Shown here in pieces: positions 9,244 to 18,412 of a stretch of 64,000 bases of DNA. The position numbers and the translations under genes are program-made. The DNA lies in contig JAAYQU010000023.1 of NCBI GenBank assembly GCA_012519055.1, positions 62,001 through 126,000 of the forward strand. Direction: 5' to 3'. Under the pieces are notes generated by a model. It did not search any database, had not been told where the DNA came from, and saw nothing but the letters and a program-made list of their open reading frames with translations. The stretch's first letter is position 1, and every line of letters begins with the position of its first letter. The stretch is from Bacteroidales bacterium. Lineage in GTDB: Bacteria > Bacteroidota > Bacteroidia > Bacteroidales > Salinivirgaceae.

Positions 9244-9561
9244 CTATAAAAGAGATGTAAGTTTTTCTGTTAAAACAGCCTTAGAAACGGCTCCTACTTG
9301 TTTATCAACAACCTCGCCGTTTTTGAAAAACAGAATGGTAGGGATATTTCTAATTCCGTATTTAACTGCAATTGAGGGAGCTGCGTCAACATCAACTTTA
9401 CCCAAAACTGCTTTGCCTGTAAATTCAGTATGCATCTCTTCAATAATTGGAGAAATCATGCGACATGGTCCACACCACTCTGCCCAAAAATCTACTAATA
9501 CTGGTTTATCAGATTTCAATACTTCGTTTTCGAAGTTGCTTTCAGTTAATTCAAGTGCCAT
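9244..9561 (-). CDS. trxA: Thioredoxin
   Basis: Cytoplasmic dithiol-disulfide oxidoreductase, 105 residues, the standard size. Active site WCGPC with Cys30 and Cys33, preceded by VLVDFWAE, and the cis-proline loop IRNIPTILFFKNG, are all present. No signal peptide. It lies 75 nt downstream of dnaE on the same strand, a neighbour pair I know from other Bacteroidota, so it may be partly co-transcribed with dnaE. Confidence 0.95.
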   Translation of the reverse strand: MALELTESNFENEVLKSDKPVLVDFWAEWCGPCRMISPIIEEMHTEFTGKAVLGKVDVDAAPSIAVKYGIRNIPTILFFKNGEVVDKQVGAVSKAVLTEKLTSLL

Positions 9562-9636
9562 AGTTTTAACGTTTAAACTTTATATAATTATTTATTTTTT
9601 CGTTCTGATATTTGTCACAATAACTTTGCCATAATA

Positions 9637-12600
9637 TTAATTTATTGAAAGTTCAATATCGTAGTTTTTTACAAATTTCAGAAAATTATTATTAAAAATA
9701 ATTTTTTCTCTTTTTGGATATAATTCAGTAAATAGGTTGTCATCCTTATCTTCTACGACAATAGTGACAGTTACATTACCCTTTGTTTTATCAATAATCT
9801 TCGCAAAATCTTCAATAAAATCATCGGTTATTTCTGTCAGGGGTACTTTCATTCTAACACGTTTTATATATTTTTCGCGTATCTCTGACAGCATTATTAT
9901 CTCTTTTACAAAAAATTCAGGTCTGACATCGTCACCTTTTTTCCACCTGGGAATCTCAACTCTGCCCTTTACTAAAACAAAAAAGTCTTTTCGCAACAAA
10001 GGACTAAAATTTTTATAATTGTCCCGGAATAGGGCAAATTCATACGTTCCTGTGTAGTCTTCAATTTCATACCTGCCATACGGTTCGTTATTTTTGGTTG
10101 CTTTAACTTGCTCAGAGGTAACAATGCCGGCAATTGCCACATCTGAATTTACAAAGTTTTCAATATTTTGAAGATCCGCAGTTTCACAAGTTGTGAAGTG
10201 TTCTATTTCAAACTTATAATCGTCTAATGGGTGCGCCGATAAATATATCCCAATAGCATCACGTTCGAGCTTTAAGGTGTGGGATTTTGTCCACTCCGGA
10301 ATTTCAGGCAGTTTGGGCTTAGGTATTTCCATCTCCTTGATATCGCCAAAAAGTGTAGGCTGTTTATTGTTTTTTTCGTTTCTAACGGCAGTCCCATATC
10401 TCGTCAAAATATCAATAAAACTGTTTTCTGTATTATCAGAAAAGTATGCGCTGCGAGATATTCCAAAAGAGTCGAACGCTCCTCCGGCAGCCAAGGCTTC
10501 AATATTTTTCTTGTTAACAATGTGGAAATCAACTCGTTCGGCAAAATCATAAATATCTTTAAATGGTCCATCTTCCTCACGTAACTGCACAAAATGTTCA
10601 ACCACGTTTTCTCCAACCCCTTTTATTGCAGCTAATCCAAAACGAACGTTATTATCTTCATCAACGGTAAATTTTTTAACACTTATATTGATATCGGGTC
10701 CAAAAACTTCAATTCCCATTCTTCGGGCTTCGTCCATAATGGTTGTGATTTTGCTGATATCGTTGAGGTTCGAGCTTAACACAGCTGCCATAAAATGCGA
10801 TGGATAGTGCGCTTTTAAATATGCTGTCTGATAAGCAATGTAAGCATAGCAAACAGAGTGCGACTTGTTAAATGCATAATGTGCAAACGTTTCCCAATCG
10901 TGCCATATTTTTTCAATTAATTTTTCCGCCTCTGAGTTGTTTTGCTTACATCCTTCGATAAACTTCTCATTTGCTAAACACCCCTCAATAAAGTTATCTT
11001 TGAGTCTGCTCATTGTGGCGATATCTTTCTTGCCCATTGCTTTACGAAGGTTGTCGGATTGACTTCGTGTAAAGTTTGCCAACTTTCGCGACAAAAGCAT
11101 TACCTGTTCCTGATATACAGTAATCCCATAAGTGGACTGCAAGTGTGATTCCATAAGCGGATGGTCATAAACGATTTTTTCCCTACCATGCTTTCGGTTT
11201 ATAAAAGATGGTATGTAAGCCATTGGTCCCGGTCTATAAAGAGCATTCATAGCAACCAAATCTTCGAAAACAGTTGGTTTCAGCTGCTTTAAGTACTTTT
11301 TCATTCCCGCAGACTCGAATTGAAACAGAGCTGTTGTTTCGCCACGACCGAACAGATCAAAGGTTTTTTTATCATCTAATGGAATTGAGTCAATATCAAT
11401 AACTTTACCTGTGGTAGCTTCAATATATTCAAGGCACTCTTTTATTATCGACAATGTTTTTAATCCTAGAAAGTCCATTTTCAGCATTCCCACAGACTCT
11501 ACATACGAACCGTCGTATTGGGTTATCAGGAGATTGGCTCTTGAATCTTTGCAAATTGGGAGATAGTTTTCCAAATCATCTTTGCCGATTATAATACCGC
11601 AAGCATGTGTTCCTGTTTGTCTGATTGTGCCTTCTAGGTCTTGTGCAATCGAAATAAGTTTTTTCTTACCCTCATCGTCCCCTTTCATTATGTTACTCAA
11701 ATCGGGACTCTCTTGAATGGCTTTTTCGATAGAATCGACCCTATCTGGGATAAATCCAGCTATTTGATTTACAGAAGGCAAACTAAAATCCAGGTTTCTT
11801 CCCACATCTCTAATAGCCATTTTGGCAGCCATTGTACCAAATGTTATAATGTGTGCAACTCTGTTATAGCCGTATTTTTCAACCACATAGTTTAGAACTT
11901 TTTCACGACCCTCGTCGTCAAAATCGATATCAATATCGGGCATTGAAATTCTGTCGGGATTCAAAAATCTTTCAAACAGCAGGTCATATTTCAATGGGTC
12001 GATATTCGTAATTTTACAGGCATACGCCACAGCCGAACCTGCCGCTGAACCGCGCCCGGGACCTACGATTACCCCCATTTCGTGTGCTTTTTTGATAAAA
12101 TCGGCAACAATAAGAAAATATCCGGGATAGCCCATTTTCTTAATGGTGTCAAGTTCAAAATTTAACCTCTCTTCAATTTCTGGCGACAAAGGGTTCCCCC
12201 AACGCTCGAAAGCCCCTTCGAATGTAATATGCCGCAAGTAATCGTTTGAGTCTGAAAATCCTTCGGGTAGAGGAAAATCGGGCATTATCGGTTCTGAATT
12301 TAATTCAAAATGCTCTATTTTATTTACAATTTCACGTGTATTTTCAATAGCTTGCGGATAGTCGGCAAAAAGTTCAAGCATCTCTTCCGTACTTTTCAAA
12401 TACTCGTGACGCGTATATCGCATTCTTGTGGGATCATCATACTTCTTGGCAGTCATAATACAAAGCAGGTGGTCATGCGATTCGGCGTCATCTGCTTCAA
12501 TAAAGTGGACATCGTTAGTGGCAATGACTTTTATATTGTGCTTTTCTGCAAGTCTCTTAATAGCCTCGTTTACAATTTTTTGCCTTTCGTAAACATCTTG

Positions 12601-13155
12601 TCTGATAGCCGGATCTTCAGCCGGATGTAGCATAATTTCTAAATAAAAGTCATCTCCAAACAGGTTTTTATACCACTCTATTGACTCATCAACAGCCGAT
12701 TCGTTGCCTTGCAAAATCAATTGAGGTATTTCGCCACCCAAACAAGCTGACGAAGCAATAAGTCCTTCGTGATACTGCTCCAACAGCTCCCTATCAATAC
12801 GGGGTCGATAGTAAAATCCTTCGGTAAAGGCACGCGAAGAGAGTTTAAGTAAATTTTTGTAACCTGTTTCATTTTTTGCCAATAGAACAAGATGGTATCC
12901 GCTTGAATCGTGCTTCCCCTCCTTGTCGTGACGTGTGCGCCGTGCCACATAGGTTTCCATACCTATTATTGGCTTAATTTCGTTTTTAATAGCTGTGTCA
13001 TAAAACTCCTTAATACCGTACATTGCACCGTGATCGGTCAAGGCAATACTGTCCATGCCTAGAGCTTTGGCTTTAAGTATCAGTTTCTTAATTTGCGAAG
13101 CTCCATCTAAAACAGAGTAGTGCGAGTGTACATGCAGATGTGTAAACGAAGTCAT
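9637..13155 (-). CDS. dnaE: DNA polymerase III subunit alpha
   Basis: Replicative polymerase catalytic subunit, 1172 residues, the normal DnaE length for the phylum. Domains in order: PHP (HLHVHSHYSVLDG at 7-19, with TDHGAMYG), palm with GPGRGSAAGS and the catalytic aspartates in PDIDIDFDDEGREKV (about residue 400), fingers/helix-hairpin-helix (about 830-900), and a C-terminal OB fold (VAIAGIVTSEQVKATKNNEPYGRYEIED). No intein or exonuclease insertion is seen, so proofreading is elsewhere. A 378-bp gap separates it from the divergent M3 peptidase gene. Confidence 0.96.
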   Translation of the reverse strand: MTSFTHLHVHSHYSVLDGASQIKKLILKAKALGMDSIALTDHGAMYGIKEFYDTAIKNEIKPIIGMETYVARRTRHDKEGKHDSSGYHLVLLAKNETGYKNLLKLSSRAFTEGFYYRPRIDRELLEQYHEGLIASSACLGGEIPQLILQGNESAVDESIEWYKNLFGDDFYLEIMLHPAEDPAIRQDVYERQKIVNEAIKRLAEKHNIKVIATNDVHFIEADDAESHDHLLCIMTAKKYDDPTRMRYTRHEYLKSTEEMLELFADYPQAIENTREIVNKIEHFELNSEPIMPDFPLPEGFSDSNDYLRHITFEGAFERWGNPLSPEIEERLNFELDTIKKMGYPGYFLIVADFIKKAHEMGVIVGPGRGSAAGSAVAYACKITNIDPLKYDLLFERFLNPDRISMPDIDIDFDDEGREKVLNYVVEKYGYNRVAHIITFGTMAAKMAIRDVGRNLDFSLPSVNQIAGFIPDRVDSIEKAIQESPDLSNIMKGDDEGKKKLISIAQDLEGTIRQTGTHACGIIIGKDDLENYLPICKDSRANLLITQYDGSYVESVGMLKMDFLGLKTLSIIKECLEYIEATTGKVIDIDSIPLDDKKTFDLFGRGETTALFQFESAGMKKYLKQLKPTVFEDLVAMNALYRPGPMAYIPSFINRKHGREKIVYDHPLMESHLQSTYGITVYQEQVMLLSRKLANFTRSQSDNLRKAMGKKDIATMSRLKDNFIEGCLANEKFIEGCKQNNSEAEKLIEKIWHDWETFAHYAFNKSHSVCYAYIAYQTAYLKAHYPSHFMAAVLSSNLNDISKITTIMDEARRMGIEVFGPDINISVKKFTVDEDNNVRFGLAAIKGVGENVVEHFVQLREEDGPFKDIYDFAERVDFHIVNKKNIEALAAGGAFDSFGISRSAYFSDNTENSFIDILTRYGTAVRNEKNNKQPTLFGDIKEMEIPKPKLPEIPEWTKSHTLKLERDAIGIYLSAHPLDDYKFEIEHFTTCETADLQNIENFVNSDVAIAGIVTSEQVKATKNNEPYGRYEIEDYTGTYEFALFRDNYKNFSPLLRKDFFVLVKGRVEIPRWKKGDDVRPEFFVKEIIMLSEIREKYIKRVRMKVPLTEITDDFIEDFAKIIDKTKGNVTVTIVVEDKDDNLFTELYPKREKIIFNNNFLKFVKNYDIELSIN

Positions 13156-13533
13156 AACTTGGAATAATGTTTTAATGTTTTACGTGACAATCTTTTAATG
13201 TGATTATAGAGTACTAATACGTTTTATAAAATTAATGGATTTTATAATTGTGTTTGTTAAGTTTAGATTGTCATGTTCGTTTCTTCAAAATTAAAACTTT
13301 TAAGGCTTAAAAGAGAATTTATTTATTAACATTTCATGTTGATAACTTATATAAGTCGCTCAATTAATTTAGAACAACAGCTTTAAATAAAATTGATTTT
13401 TTAAAAAACTCATACTTCATATTTAATTTACTCAATACGCTGTTTTTAGATATAACCAACAAATTTTGATTAATTTTGTATAATATTTGTTATCACAATT
13501 AATTCTTTTAATTCGTTCAAAATATTTACTACA
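13156..13533. other. AT-rich divergent intergenic region between dnaE and the M3 peptidase
   Basis: 378 bp without a credible gene. It must hold promoters for both dnaE (minus) and the peptidase (plus). The only good box I find is TAATTTTG at 13471-13478 for the peptidase. No clear repeat or hairpin noted. Confidence 0.5.
13471..13478 (+). promoter_or_regulatory. Candidate -7 box for the M3 peptidase gene
   Basis: TAATTTTG matches TAnnTTTG, 56 nt before the start codon, in a very AT-rich background, which lowers its weight. Confidence 0.4.
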
Positions 13534-15639
13534 ATGAAATTCAAAACATTTATGATTAACATATCATTATTGACAGCTATGGCTGCTTGCACAAATCAAA
13601 CCACAAACGACAACCCCCTTTTAAACGATTTTAGTGGAATTCACGAAACTCCCCCATTTAGCAAAATAAAGGTCGAACATTATGTCCCGGCTGTTAAAGC
13701 TGCTATCGCAGAGGCAAAAAAGGAGATTGATGCCATAACCAACAACAAAGAGACTCCAACATTTGAGAACACTGTACTCGCTTTGGAAGAGTCTGGTCAA
13801 CTTTTAAGAAGGGTGTTAGGTATTTTCTATAATCTGAATGAAGCTGAGACATCGCCTGAAATGCAGGCAGCTGCAAGAGAAATATCACCCTTAGTAACTG
13901 AACATAGCAACGATATCAGCCTAAACGAAAACCTATTTAAACGGATAAAAGAAGTTTATGATAATCGTGATAAATTATCGCTAAATGACGAGCAAATAAT
14001 GCTCTTAACAAAGAGATACGAAGGATTTGTTAAGAATGGTGCTAACTTGGCTCCTGAACTGCGTGAGCGTTTTCGCGAGATAAATAAAGAGTTGTCACAA
14101 CTATCACTACAATACAATGAAAACGATTTGGCGGAAACCAATGATTTTATCCTTCATATTACCGACAGCAATCAACTTTCCGGTTTGCCCGAAAGCGTTA
14201 TTGAAGCAGCTGCGTTTGAGGCCAAAGAGCGAAAAATGGAGGGATGGGTATTTTCCTTACACCTACCCAGTTATTATCCGTTTATACAGTATGCTGACAA
14301 TCGCCAATTACGTGAACAAATGTACAAGGCTTATGCTTCACGATGTAACCATAATAATGAACACGACAATAAAAAAATTGTCGAAGATATTGTAAACAAA
14401 CGGCTTGAACGTTCAAAGATGCTTGGCTATAACTCTTACGCCGACTATGTTTTAGAAGACCGAATGGCAGAAAGTGCCACAAATGTCAACAGTTTTCTCA
14501 ACGAAATATTCGAAGCCAGTCATCCTATTGCTAAAAAAGAGAAAGTGGAAATGGAAATATTTGCCCGTTCATTAGGGTTTGAAGGCGAATTACAACGTTG
14601 GGACTGGTTGTATTACGCAGAAAAAATGAAAATGCATCTGCACAATATCAACGACGAAATGACAAAGCCATATTTTGAACTGTCAAAAACTCAGCAGGGC
14701 ATTTTCGATTTGGCTAATAAACTATATGGTTTAAATTTTAAATACAATCCCGAAATTGAAGTTTATCACCCCGATGTTAAAGCTTACGAAGTAACCGATA
14801 GCGACAACCGTTTTATGGCAGTGCTTTACTTAGACTTTCATCCACGTCCATCAAAAGGCAGTGGTGCCTGGATGACATCGTTTAGAAAACAGTTTGTACG
14901 TAATGGAAAAGATATAAGACCTTTGATTTCATTAGTATGTAATTTTACTAAACCAACAGATTCAAATCCCTCATTATTAACGTTTAGTGAAGTCGAGACT
15001 TTCTTGCACGAGTTCGGACATGCTTTGCATGGAATGTTATCGGACGTAACTTATGAAAGTTTATCGGGAACTTCGGTTTATCGCGATTTTGTTGAATTGC
15101 CGTCGCAAATAATGGAAAACTGGGCTATTGAAAAAGAGTGGCTCGATTTATTTGCCACACACAACAAAACAGGTGAAAAAATTCCGACCGAACTGATTGA
15201 AAAACTAATTTCAGCCGATAATTTTCTGACAGGATATTACAACGACAGGCAGTTAAGTTTTGCCTCTCTTGATATGGCTTGGCATTCGCTAACAAATCCG
15301 TTAAACGAAGATGTTGAAAGTTTTAACAATAAGGCAATGAGCAAGTTTGAACTGTTCCCCGATGTCGAGGGTGCTTGTATGAGTACTACTTTTGGACATC
15401 TGTTCTCTGGAGGCTATGCAGCAGGATATTACGGGTATAAGTGGGCTGAAGTTTTAGATGCTGACGCTTATTCGCTGTTCAAACAAAACGGTATTTTCGA
15501 TAAAGAGACTGCTAGGCGTTTTCGCGACAATATCCTTTCAAAAGGAGGAAGTGAACACCCAATGCAACTCTACGTAAAATTTAAGGGGGAAGAACCGTCT
15601 ATTGAGGCTTTTTTAAAGCGTAGCGGACTGAGCAATTAG
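13534..15639 (+). CDS. dcp: M3 family metallopeptidase (peptidyl-dipeptidase Dcp-like), lipoprotein
   Basis: Zinc peptidase that cleaves small peptides, probably dipeptides from the C-terminus. 701 residues; zinc site HEFGH at 492-496 followed by ALHGMLSDVTYESLSGTS, as in the M3A (Dcp/oligopeptidase A) group. The N-terminus has a lipoprotein signal, with Cys19 in LLTAMAAC, so the enzyme is anchored in the envelope rather than cytoplasmic as in E. coli Dcp; such exported versions are common in Bacteroidota. The last codons and stop overlap an intergenic repeat (15634 onward). Dcp versus oligopeptidase A cannot be settled by eye. Confidence 0.88.
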   Translation: MKFKTFMINISLLTAMAACTNQTTNDNPLLNDFSGIHETPPFSKIKVEHYVPAVKAAIAEAKKEIDAITNNKETPTFENTVLALEESGQLLRRVLGIFYNLNEAETSPEMQAAAREISPLVTEHSNDISLNENLFKRIKEVYDNRDKLSLNDEQIMLLTKRYEGFVKNGANLAPELRERFREINKELSQLSLQYNENDLAETNDFILHITDSNQLSGLPESVIEAAAFEAKERKMEGWVFSLHLPSYYPFIQYADNRQLREQMYKAYASRCNHNNEHDNKKIVEDIVNKRLERSKMLGYNSYADYVLEDRMAESATNVNSFLNEIFEASHPIAKKEKVEMEIFARSLGFEGELQRWDWLYYAEKMKMHLHNINDEMTKPYFELSKTQQGIFDLANKLYGLNFKYNPEIEVYHPDVKAYEVTDSDNRFMAVLYLDFHPRPSKGSGAWMTSFRKQFVRNGKDIRPLISLVCNFTKPTDSNPSLLTFSEVETFLHEFGHALHGMLSDVTYESLSGTSVYRDFVELPSQIMENWAIEKEWLDLFATHNKTGEKIPTELIEKLISADNFLTGYYNDRQLSFASLDMAWHSLTNPLNEDVESFNNKAMSKFELFPDVEGACMSTTFGHLFSGGYAAGYYGYKWAEVLDADAYSLFKQNGIFDKETARRFRDNILSKGGSEHPMQLYVKFKGEEPSIEAFLKRSGLSN

Positions 15640-15660
15640 CAATGAACAATTAACAATGTG
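15634..15660. repeat. ATTAGCAAT / GAACAATT intergenic repeat overlapping the peptidase stop codon
   Basis: Reads GCAATTAGCAATGAACAATT then AACAATG; it supplies the last codon and stop of the M3 peptidase gene. The same units recur inverted at 36945-36980 and 45487-45534. Directly followed by the GTAGAGA palindrome at 15663. Confidence 0.6.
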
Positions 15661-15662
15661 TT

Positions 15663-15690
15663 GTAGAGATGGAGCATGCTCCGTCTTTAC
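15663..15690. repeat. 28-bp palindromic element, copy 1, between convergent genes
   Basis: Near-perfect palindrome (half-site GTAGAGATGGAGCA) filling the gap up to the last base before the LytTR gene's stop at 15691. It differs from the perfect palindrome at 56265-56292 at two positions; each change turns a G-C into a G-U pair in the RNA. No T-run follows, so it is not a standard terminator, though its place between convergent genes suggests a role in 3'-end formation. Confidence 0.65.
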
Positions 15691-16446
15691 TTATTTTCCA
15701 ATCCATTTTTTAAAGGCACTGTTTTTAAGGCGGCTAACGGTTACTGTTTCGTCAAAAGGGGGATTGAGTTTCAGAACAAGTTTTCCTCCAAAATAGTCCT
15801 CAAAACTTACTATCGAGTCGATATTTGCCAACATGTTTCTTCCCGTACGGAAAAAAACATTGCTATCTAACTCTTTTTCTAATGACTCAAGGGTCATATC
15901 AACCCGATATTCAGACCTGTCTTTCATTCTTGCAAATGTAAGTTTGCTCTGGCTATAGAAGTAGGCAACTGAACTTACATCTATCTTAAAATAGTTTCTG
16001 GCTCCATGTATTAAAATTCGTGTACGATATTTTTTCTCTCTGTTTGCAATAATATCGTAAAGCTCTTTGTAATTTGGGGTTTTGCTTATTAAAGCTATAT
16101 TTCTCTCAAACTTCTCGATAGATTTCAACAGCTCCTCCTCTTTTATTGGCTTAAGCAGGTAATCTATACTATTTACTTTAAATGCTTGAATTGCATAATT
16201 GTCATACGCAGTGGTAAAAATTACAGGTGTTGTTACATCAATCTTTTCAAAAATCGAAAAGCATACACCGTCGGCCAATTGAATGTCCATAAAAATAATA
16301 TCAGCACTGTTAGATTGCAGCCACTCAATACTGTCGGCGACACTCTCAAGCAACTCAACTATTGTCCATTGCGGTCTAAGCGAATTAATCATACCTTGCA
16401 AAAGCCGCTGATTATGTTTTTCGTCTTCAATTATTAGCACATGCAT
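15691..16446 (-). CDS. LytTR-family response regulator
   Basis: 251 residues: N-terminal receiver with acidic pocket IIEDE (Glu/Asp at 7-9), phosphoacceptor Asp54 in IIFMDIQL, the Thr in VIFTTAYD and Lys in YLLKPI; then a LytTR DNA-binding domain (about 140-251: TRILIHGARNYFKIDVSSV, ending in SRLKNSAFKKWIGK). It is the partner of the LytS-type kinase, whose stop lies 14 nt upstream in the transcription direction; kinase first, regulator second. Targets unknown. Its stop codon abuts the 28-bp palindrome. Confidence 0.93.
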   Translation of the reverse strand: MHVLIIEDEKHNQRLLQGMINSLRPQWTIVELLESVADSIEWLQSNSADIIFMDIQLADGVCFSIFEKIDVTTPVIFTTAYDNYAIQAFKVNSIDYLLKPIKEEELLKSIEKFERNIALISKTPNYKELYDIIANREKKYRTRILIHGARNYFKIDVSSVAYFYSQSKLTFARMKDRSEYRVDMTLESLEKELDSNVFFRTGRNMLANIDSIVSFEDYFGGKLVLKLNPPFDETVTVSRLKNSAFKKWIGK

Positions 16447-16460
16447 GGTTATACTATATT

Positions 16461-17519
16461 TTAATTTTGTTCAATTAACGGTAACGATACTGTAAAATAC
16501 TCATCATCGGAAACGATCTTGGGCTTTTCTTCTGTTAACATTTCGAAACGTAGAACAAGGTTTGTCAACCCTTTACCCGTCGAGTCACTTGTCTCTTTTA
16601 GCAAAATATTGTTTCTCACTGTAATTTCATCACTAGTGGATGTAACTTCAATCATCAAAGGATTTTTTTGAGTGGCAGCATTATGTTTTATTGCATTCTC
16701 GACAAGAAGCTGAAGAGATAGTGGCGGCAAATGTTTATCTAACGATTCTGGATCAATATCAAATACAACTTCCAACTTATCGCCAAGTCGCTCTTTATGG
16801 ACAGCCAAATATGCTTTAATAAACTCTAACTCATCTGTCAGGGCTATAGTCGTTTTTTGCGCACTTTGAAGCACATAACGATATACATCGGTGAAGTTCT
16901 GCGTAAAAGTTACTGCCGACTTAGGATCATATATTATCATAGATTTCAGCACACTTAAGTTATTAAATAAAAAGTGTGGATTTAATTGATCTTGCAACGA
17001 ATTGTAATCGCTTTTAAGTTTTGCCTCTTTTAGTCGGTCGATCTCTTTTTGCGAAAAAATCCATTTTTCTGTAATTCTAATAGTTATGGAAACCATGACA
17101 AGAAAAAAGACAAAAATTAGTCCCAATACCACCATAAGCCACACAATTCTTTGCTTAAAAATATCTTCAAAAACACTAAAATTATCGAAATATAGTAATG
17201 CAAAAAATCCGATTGCAAAGCTCAAGCAAAAATGTATAAATACTCTTATTTTGATTTTTGATGGGATAGGGAAAAAACGTTCTGATAAATTATCAAATAA
17301 AACATTAGCTTCGGTTAAAACAACAAATACTGCAATAGCCTGAGCGTAAACATATGACGGTACATTAACATCTATTTCAGTCGTAACGTTTTCTGCAAGA
17401 AACAGAAAGAACGCTCCTACAAAAGAAACCAATAAAACACGAATTAACGTGGTTTTAAAAGTATAGGTTGATAACCGACTTATAAAATGTAACTCGTTAT
17501 TTTTCATTTTAATATACAA
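16461..17519 (-). CDS. LytS-like sensor histidine kinase
   Basis: 352 residues with four hydrophobic helices in the first 150 (about 26-44, 55-72, 92-112, 125-148) and no sizeable extracytoplasmic sensor domain. The histidine kinase core has the phosphoacceptor His182 in LNPHFLFNNLS, N-box VENAIKHN, and glycine box GKGLTNLVLRFEML. This is the short-core type that pairs with LytTR regulators, and such a regulator follows after 14 nt. ATG codons at 17519 and 17507 are both possible starts; the Bacteroidota -7 box at 17540-17547 permits either. Confidence 0.92.
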   Translation of the reverse strand: MYIKMKNNELHFISRLSTYTFKTTLIRVLLVSFVGAFFLFLAENVTTEIDVNVPSYVYAQAIAVFVVLTEANVLFDNLSERFFPIPSKIKIRVFIHFCLSFAIGFFALLYFDNFSVFEDIFKQRIVWLMVVLGLIFVFFLVMVSITIRITEKWIFSQKEIDRLKEAKLKSDYNSLQDQLNPHFLFNNLSVLKSMIIYDPKSAVTFTQNFTDVYRYVLQSAQKTTIALTDELEFIKAYLAVHKERLGDKLEVVFDIDPESLDKHLPPLSLQLLVENAIKHNAATQKNPLMIEVTSTSDEITVRNNILLKETSDSTGKGLTNLVLRFEMLTEEKPKIVSDDEYFTVSLPLIEQN

Positions 17520-17539
17520 GTGTTATTTAAAATAATATA

Positions 17540-17547
17540 CAAATTTA
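17540..17547 (-). promoter_or_regulatory. Candidate -7 box for the LytS/LytTR operon
   Basis: On the minus strand this reads TAAATTTG, an exact TAnnTTTG match, 20 nt upstream of the kinase start codon. Confidence 0.5.
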
Positions 17548-17711
17548 TTTCTTATTTAATAATTTTTGAACAGTTACGACCGTTAAGCAAATTAAAATAG
17601 AAAAAGTATATTTATCAACAACATAATGCCGAAATGATTGTTTTTGACATTGAGTTGAAATATAAACCATTAAATATAATTGAATAAATTCTTTATTTAT
17701 TTATTTTTCAA

Positions 17712-17719
17712 TAACTTTG
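17712..17719 (+). promoter_or_regulatory. -7 box for the small lipoprotein gene
   Basis: TAACTTTG matches TAnnTTTG, 65 nt before the start codon at 17785. Confidence 0.5.
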
Positions 17720-17784
17720 ACACAGTAAACATAAACAACATTTATAATGTTTCATGTAAAATAATAGTTTAAAAAACAATAGAG

Positions 17785-18156
17785 ATGAAGAAAAACATAT
17801 TTTTATCATTACTTTCAAGTGCTTTGATTCTGCTGCTTCTGTACGGCTGTAGCAAAGAAAATAAGTTTACAGTAAGAACTAAAAGAGCAACCAGTATTAC
17901 CTCCAACTCAGCCATAACAGGCGGCGAATTTGCTAATACAAAAGTAAGCCCTCCTACAGAGTTTGGAGTATGCTGGGCAACTCATTCCACCCCAACAATT
18001 AAAGATAATAAAATTGCAGGCTTAGGAGAGTACACAGATTTTTTCTGTCTGATGACAGAATTAACACCTGCTACTACATATTACGTAAGGGCATACGCTA
18101 TTAACGATGTAGGGATGGTTTACGCTCCCGCAATCAGTTTTACAACTAAGAAATAG
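17785..18156 (+). CDS. Small lipoprotein with one fibronectin III-like module
   Basis: 123 residues: lipoprotein signal peptide with Cys22 (ILLLLYGC), then a single module beginning TKRATSITSNSAITGGEF and ending LTPATTYYVRAYAINDVGMV YAP with a terminal SFTTKK. This is the pattern of Fn3-like modules repeated many times in larger Bacteroidota surface proteins; here there is just one. Two cysteines (CWATHS and FFCLMTE) may pair. It stands alone, with its own promoter and a terminator at 18191-18222. Function unknown. Confidence 0.75.
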   Translation: MKKNIFLSLLSSALILLLLYGCSKENKFTVRTKRATSITSNSAITGGEFANTKVSPPTEFGVCWATHSTPTIKDNKIAGLGEYTDFFCLMTELTPATTYYVRAYAINDVGMVYAPAISFTTKK

Positions 18157-18190
18157 TTTGTTAACAACATTTCTTATCGAATAGTTTTCC

Positions 18191-18222
18191 AAATATTGCT
18201 TTATCGGATAGCAATATTTTTT
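18191..18222 (+). terminator. Intrinsic terminator after the small lipoprotein gene
   Basis: Stem AAATATTGCT / AGCAATATTT (18191-18200 and 18210-18219) around a 9-nt loop, running into a T-tract to 18222. Confidence 0.75.
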
Positions 18223-18266
18223 AACTTCTAAGGTACAGCTGAAATAGTTTGTGATATATGCTTGAG

Positions 18267-18311
18267 CACAGAAAGCCAACTGTTTTATAATAAAACAGTT
18301 GGCTTTCTGTG
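18267..18311. repeat. Perfect 21-bp inverted repeat with 3-nt loop
   Basis: Arms at 18267-18287 and 18291-18311 pair without a mismatch around the loop TAA; core of the left arm is AGAAAGCCAACTG. There is no T-run on either side, and the lipoprotein gene already has its own terminator. It lies 47 bp before the operator palindromes of the DUF134 gene. Confidence 0.75.
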
Positions 18312-18357
18312 TCTCTAGATATAAAAAAGAAAAAGTATAAAACCGAATAAAATTTGC

Positions 18358-18379
18358 ATAATAAACATATGTTTATTAT
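18358..18379. promoter_or_regulatory. Operator palindrome 1 upstream of the ORP-like cluster
   Basis: Perfect 22-bp palindrome with core AAACATATGTTT. It overlaps the first bases of the -7 box at 18377-18384. Shares the core AACATATGTT with palindrome 2; the two centres are 25 bp apart. Confidence 0.65.
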
Positions 18380-18384
18380 ATTTG
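18377..18384 (+). promoter_or_regulatory. -7 box of the ORP-like cluster promoter
   Basis: TATATTTG followed by C, an exact TAnnTTTG match, placed between the two operator palindromes; the start codon is 28 nt downstream of it. Confidence 0.7.
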
Positions 18385-18385
18385 C

Positions 18386-18401
18386 ATGAACATATGTTCA
18401 T
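18386..18401. promoter_or_regulatory. Operator palindrome 2 upstream of the ORP-like cluster
   Basis: Perfect 16-bp palindrome ATGAACATATGTTCAT, covering the expected transcription start just after the -7 box. A protein bound here would block initiation, as in autorepression. Confidence 0.65.
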
Positions 18402-18412
18402 AATTTTGTATT

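Noticed and set aside
9637-13155. Intein or fused exonuclease in dnaE
   Set aside because: Length and motif spacing are those of an ordinary DnaE; no splice-type Cys/Asn block or DEDD exonuclease motif seen.
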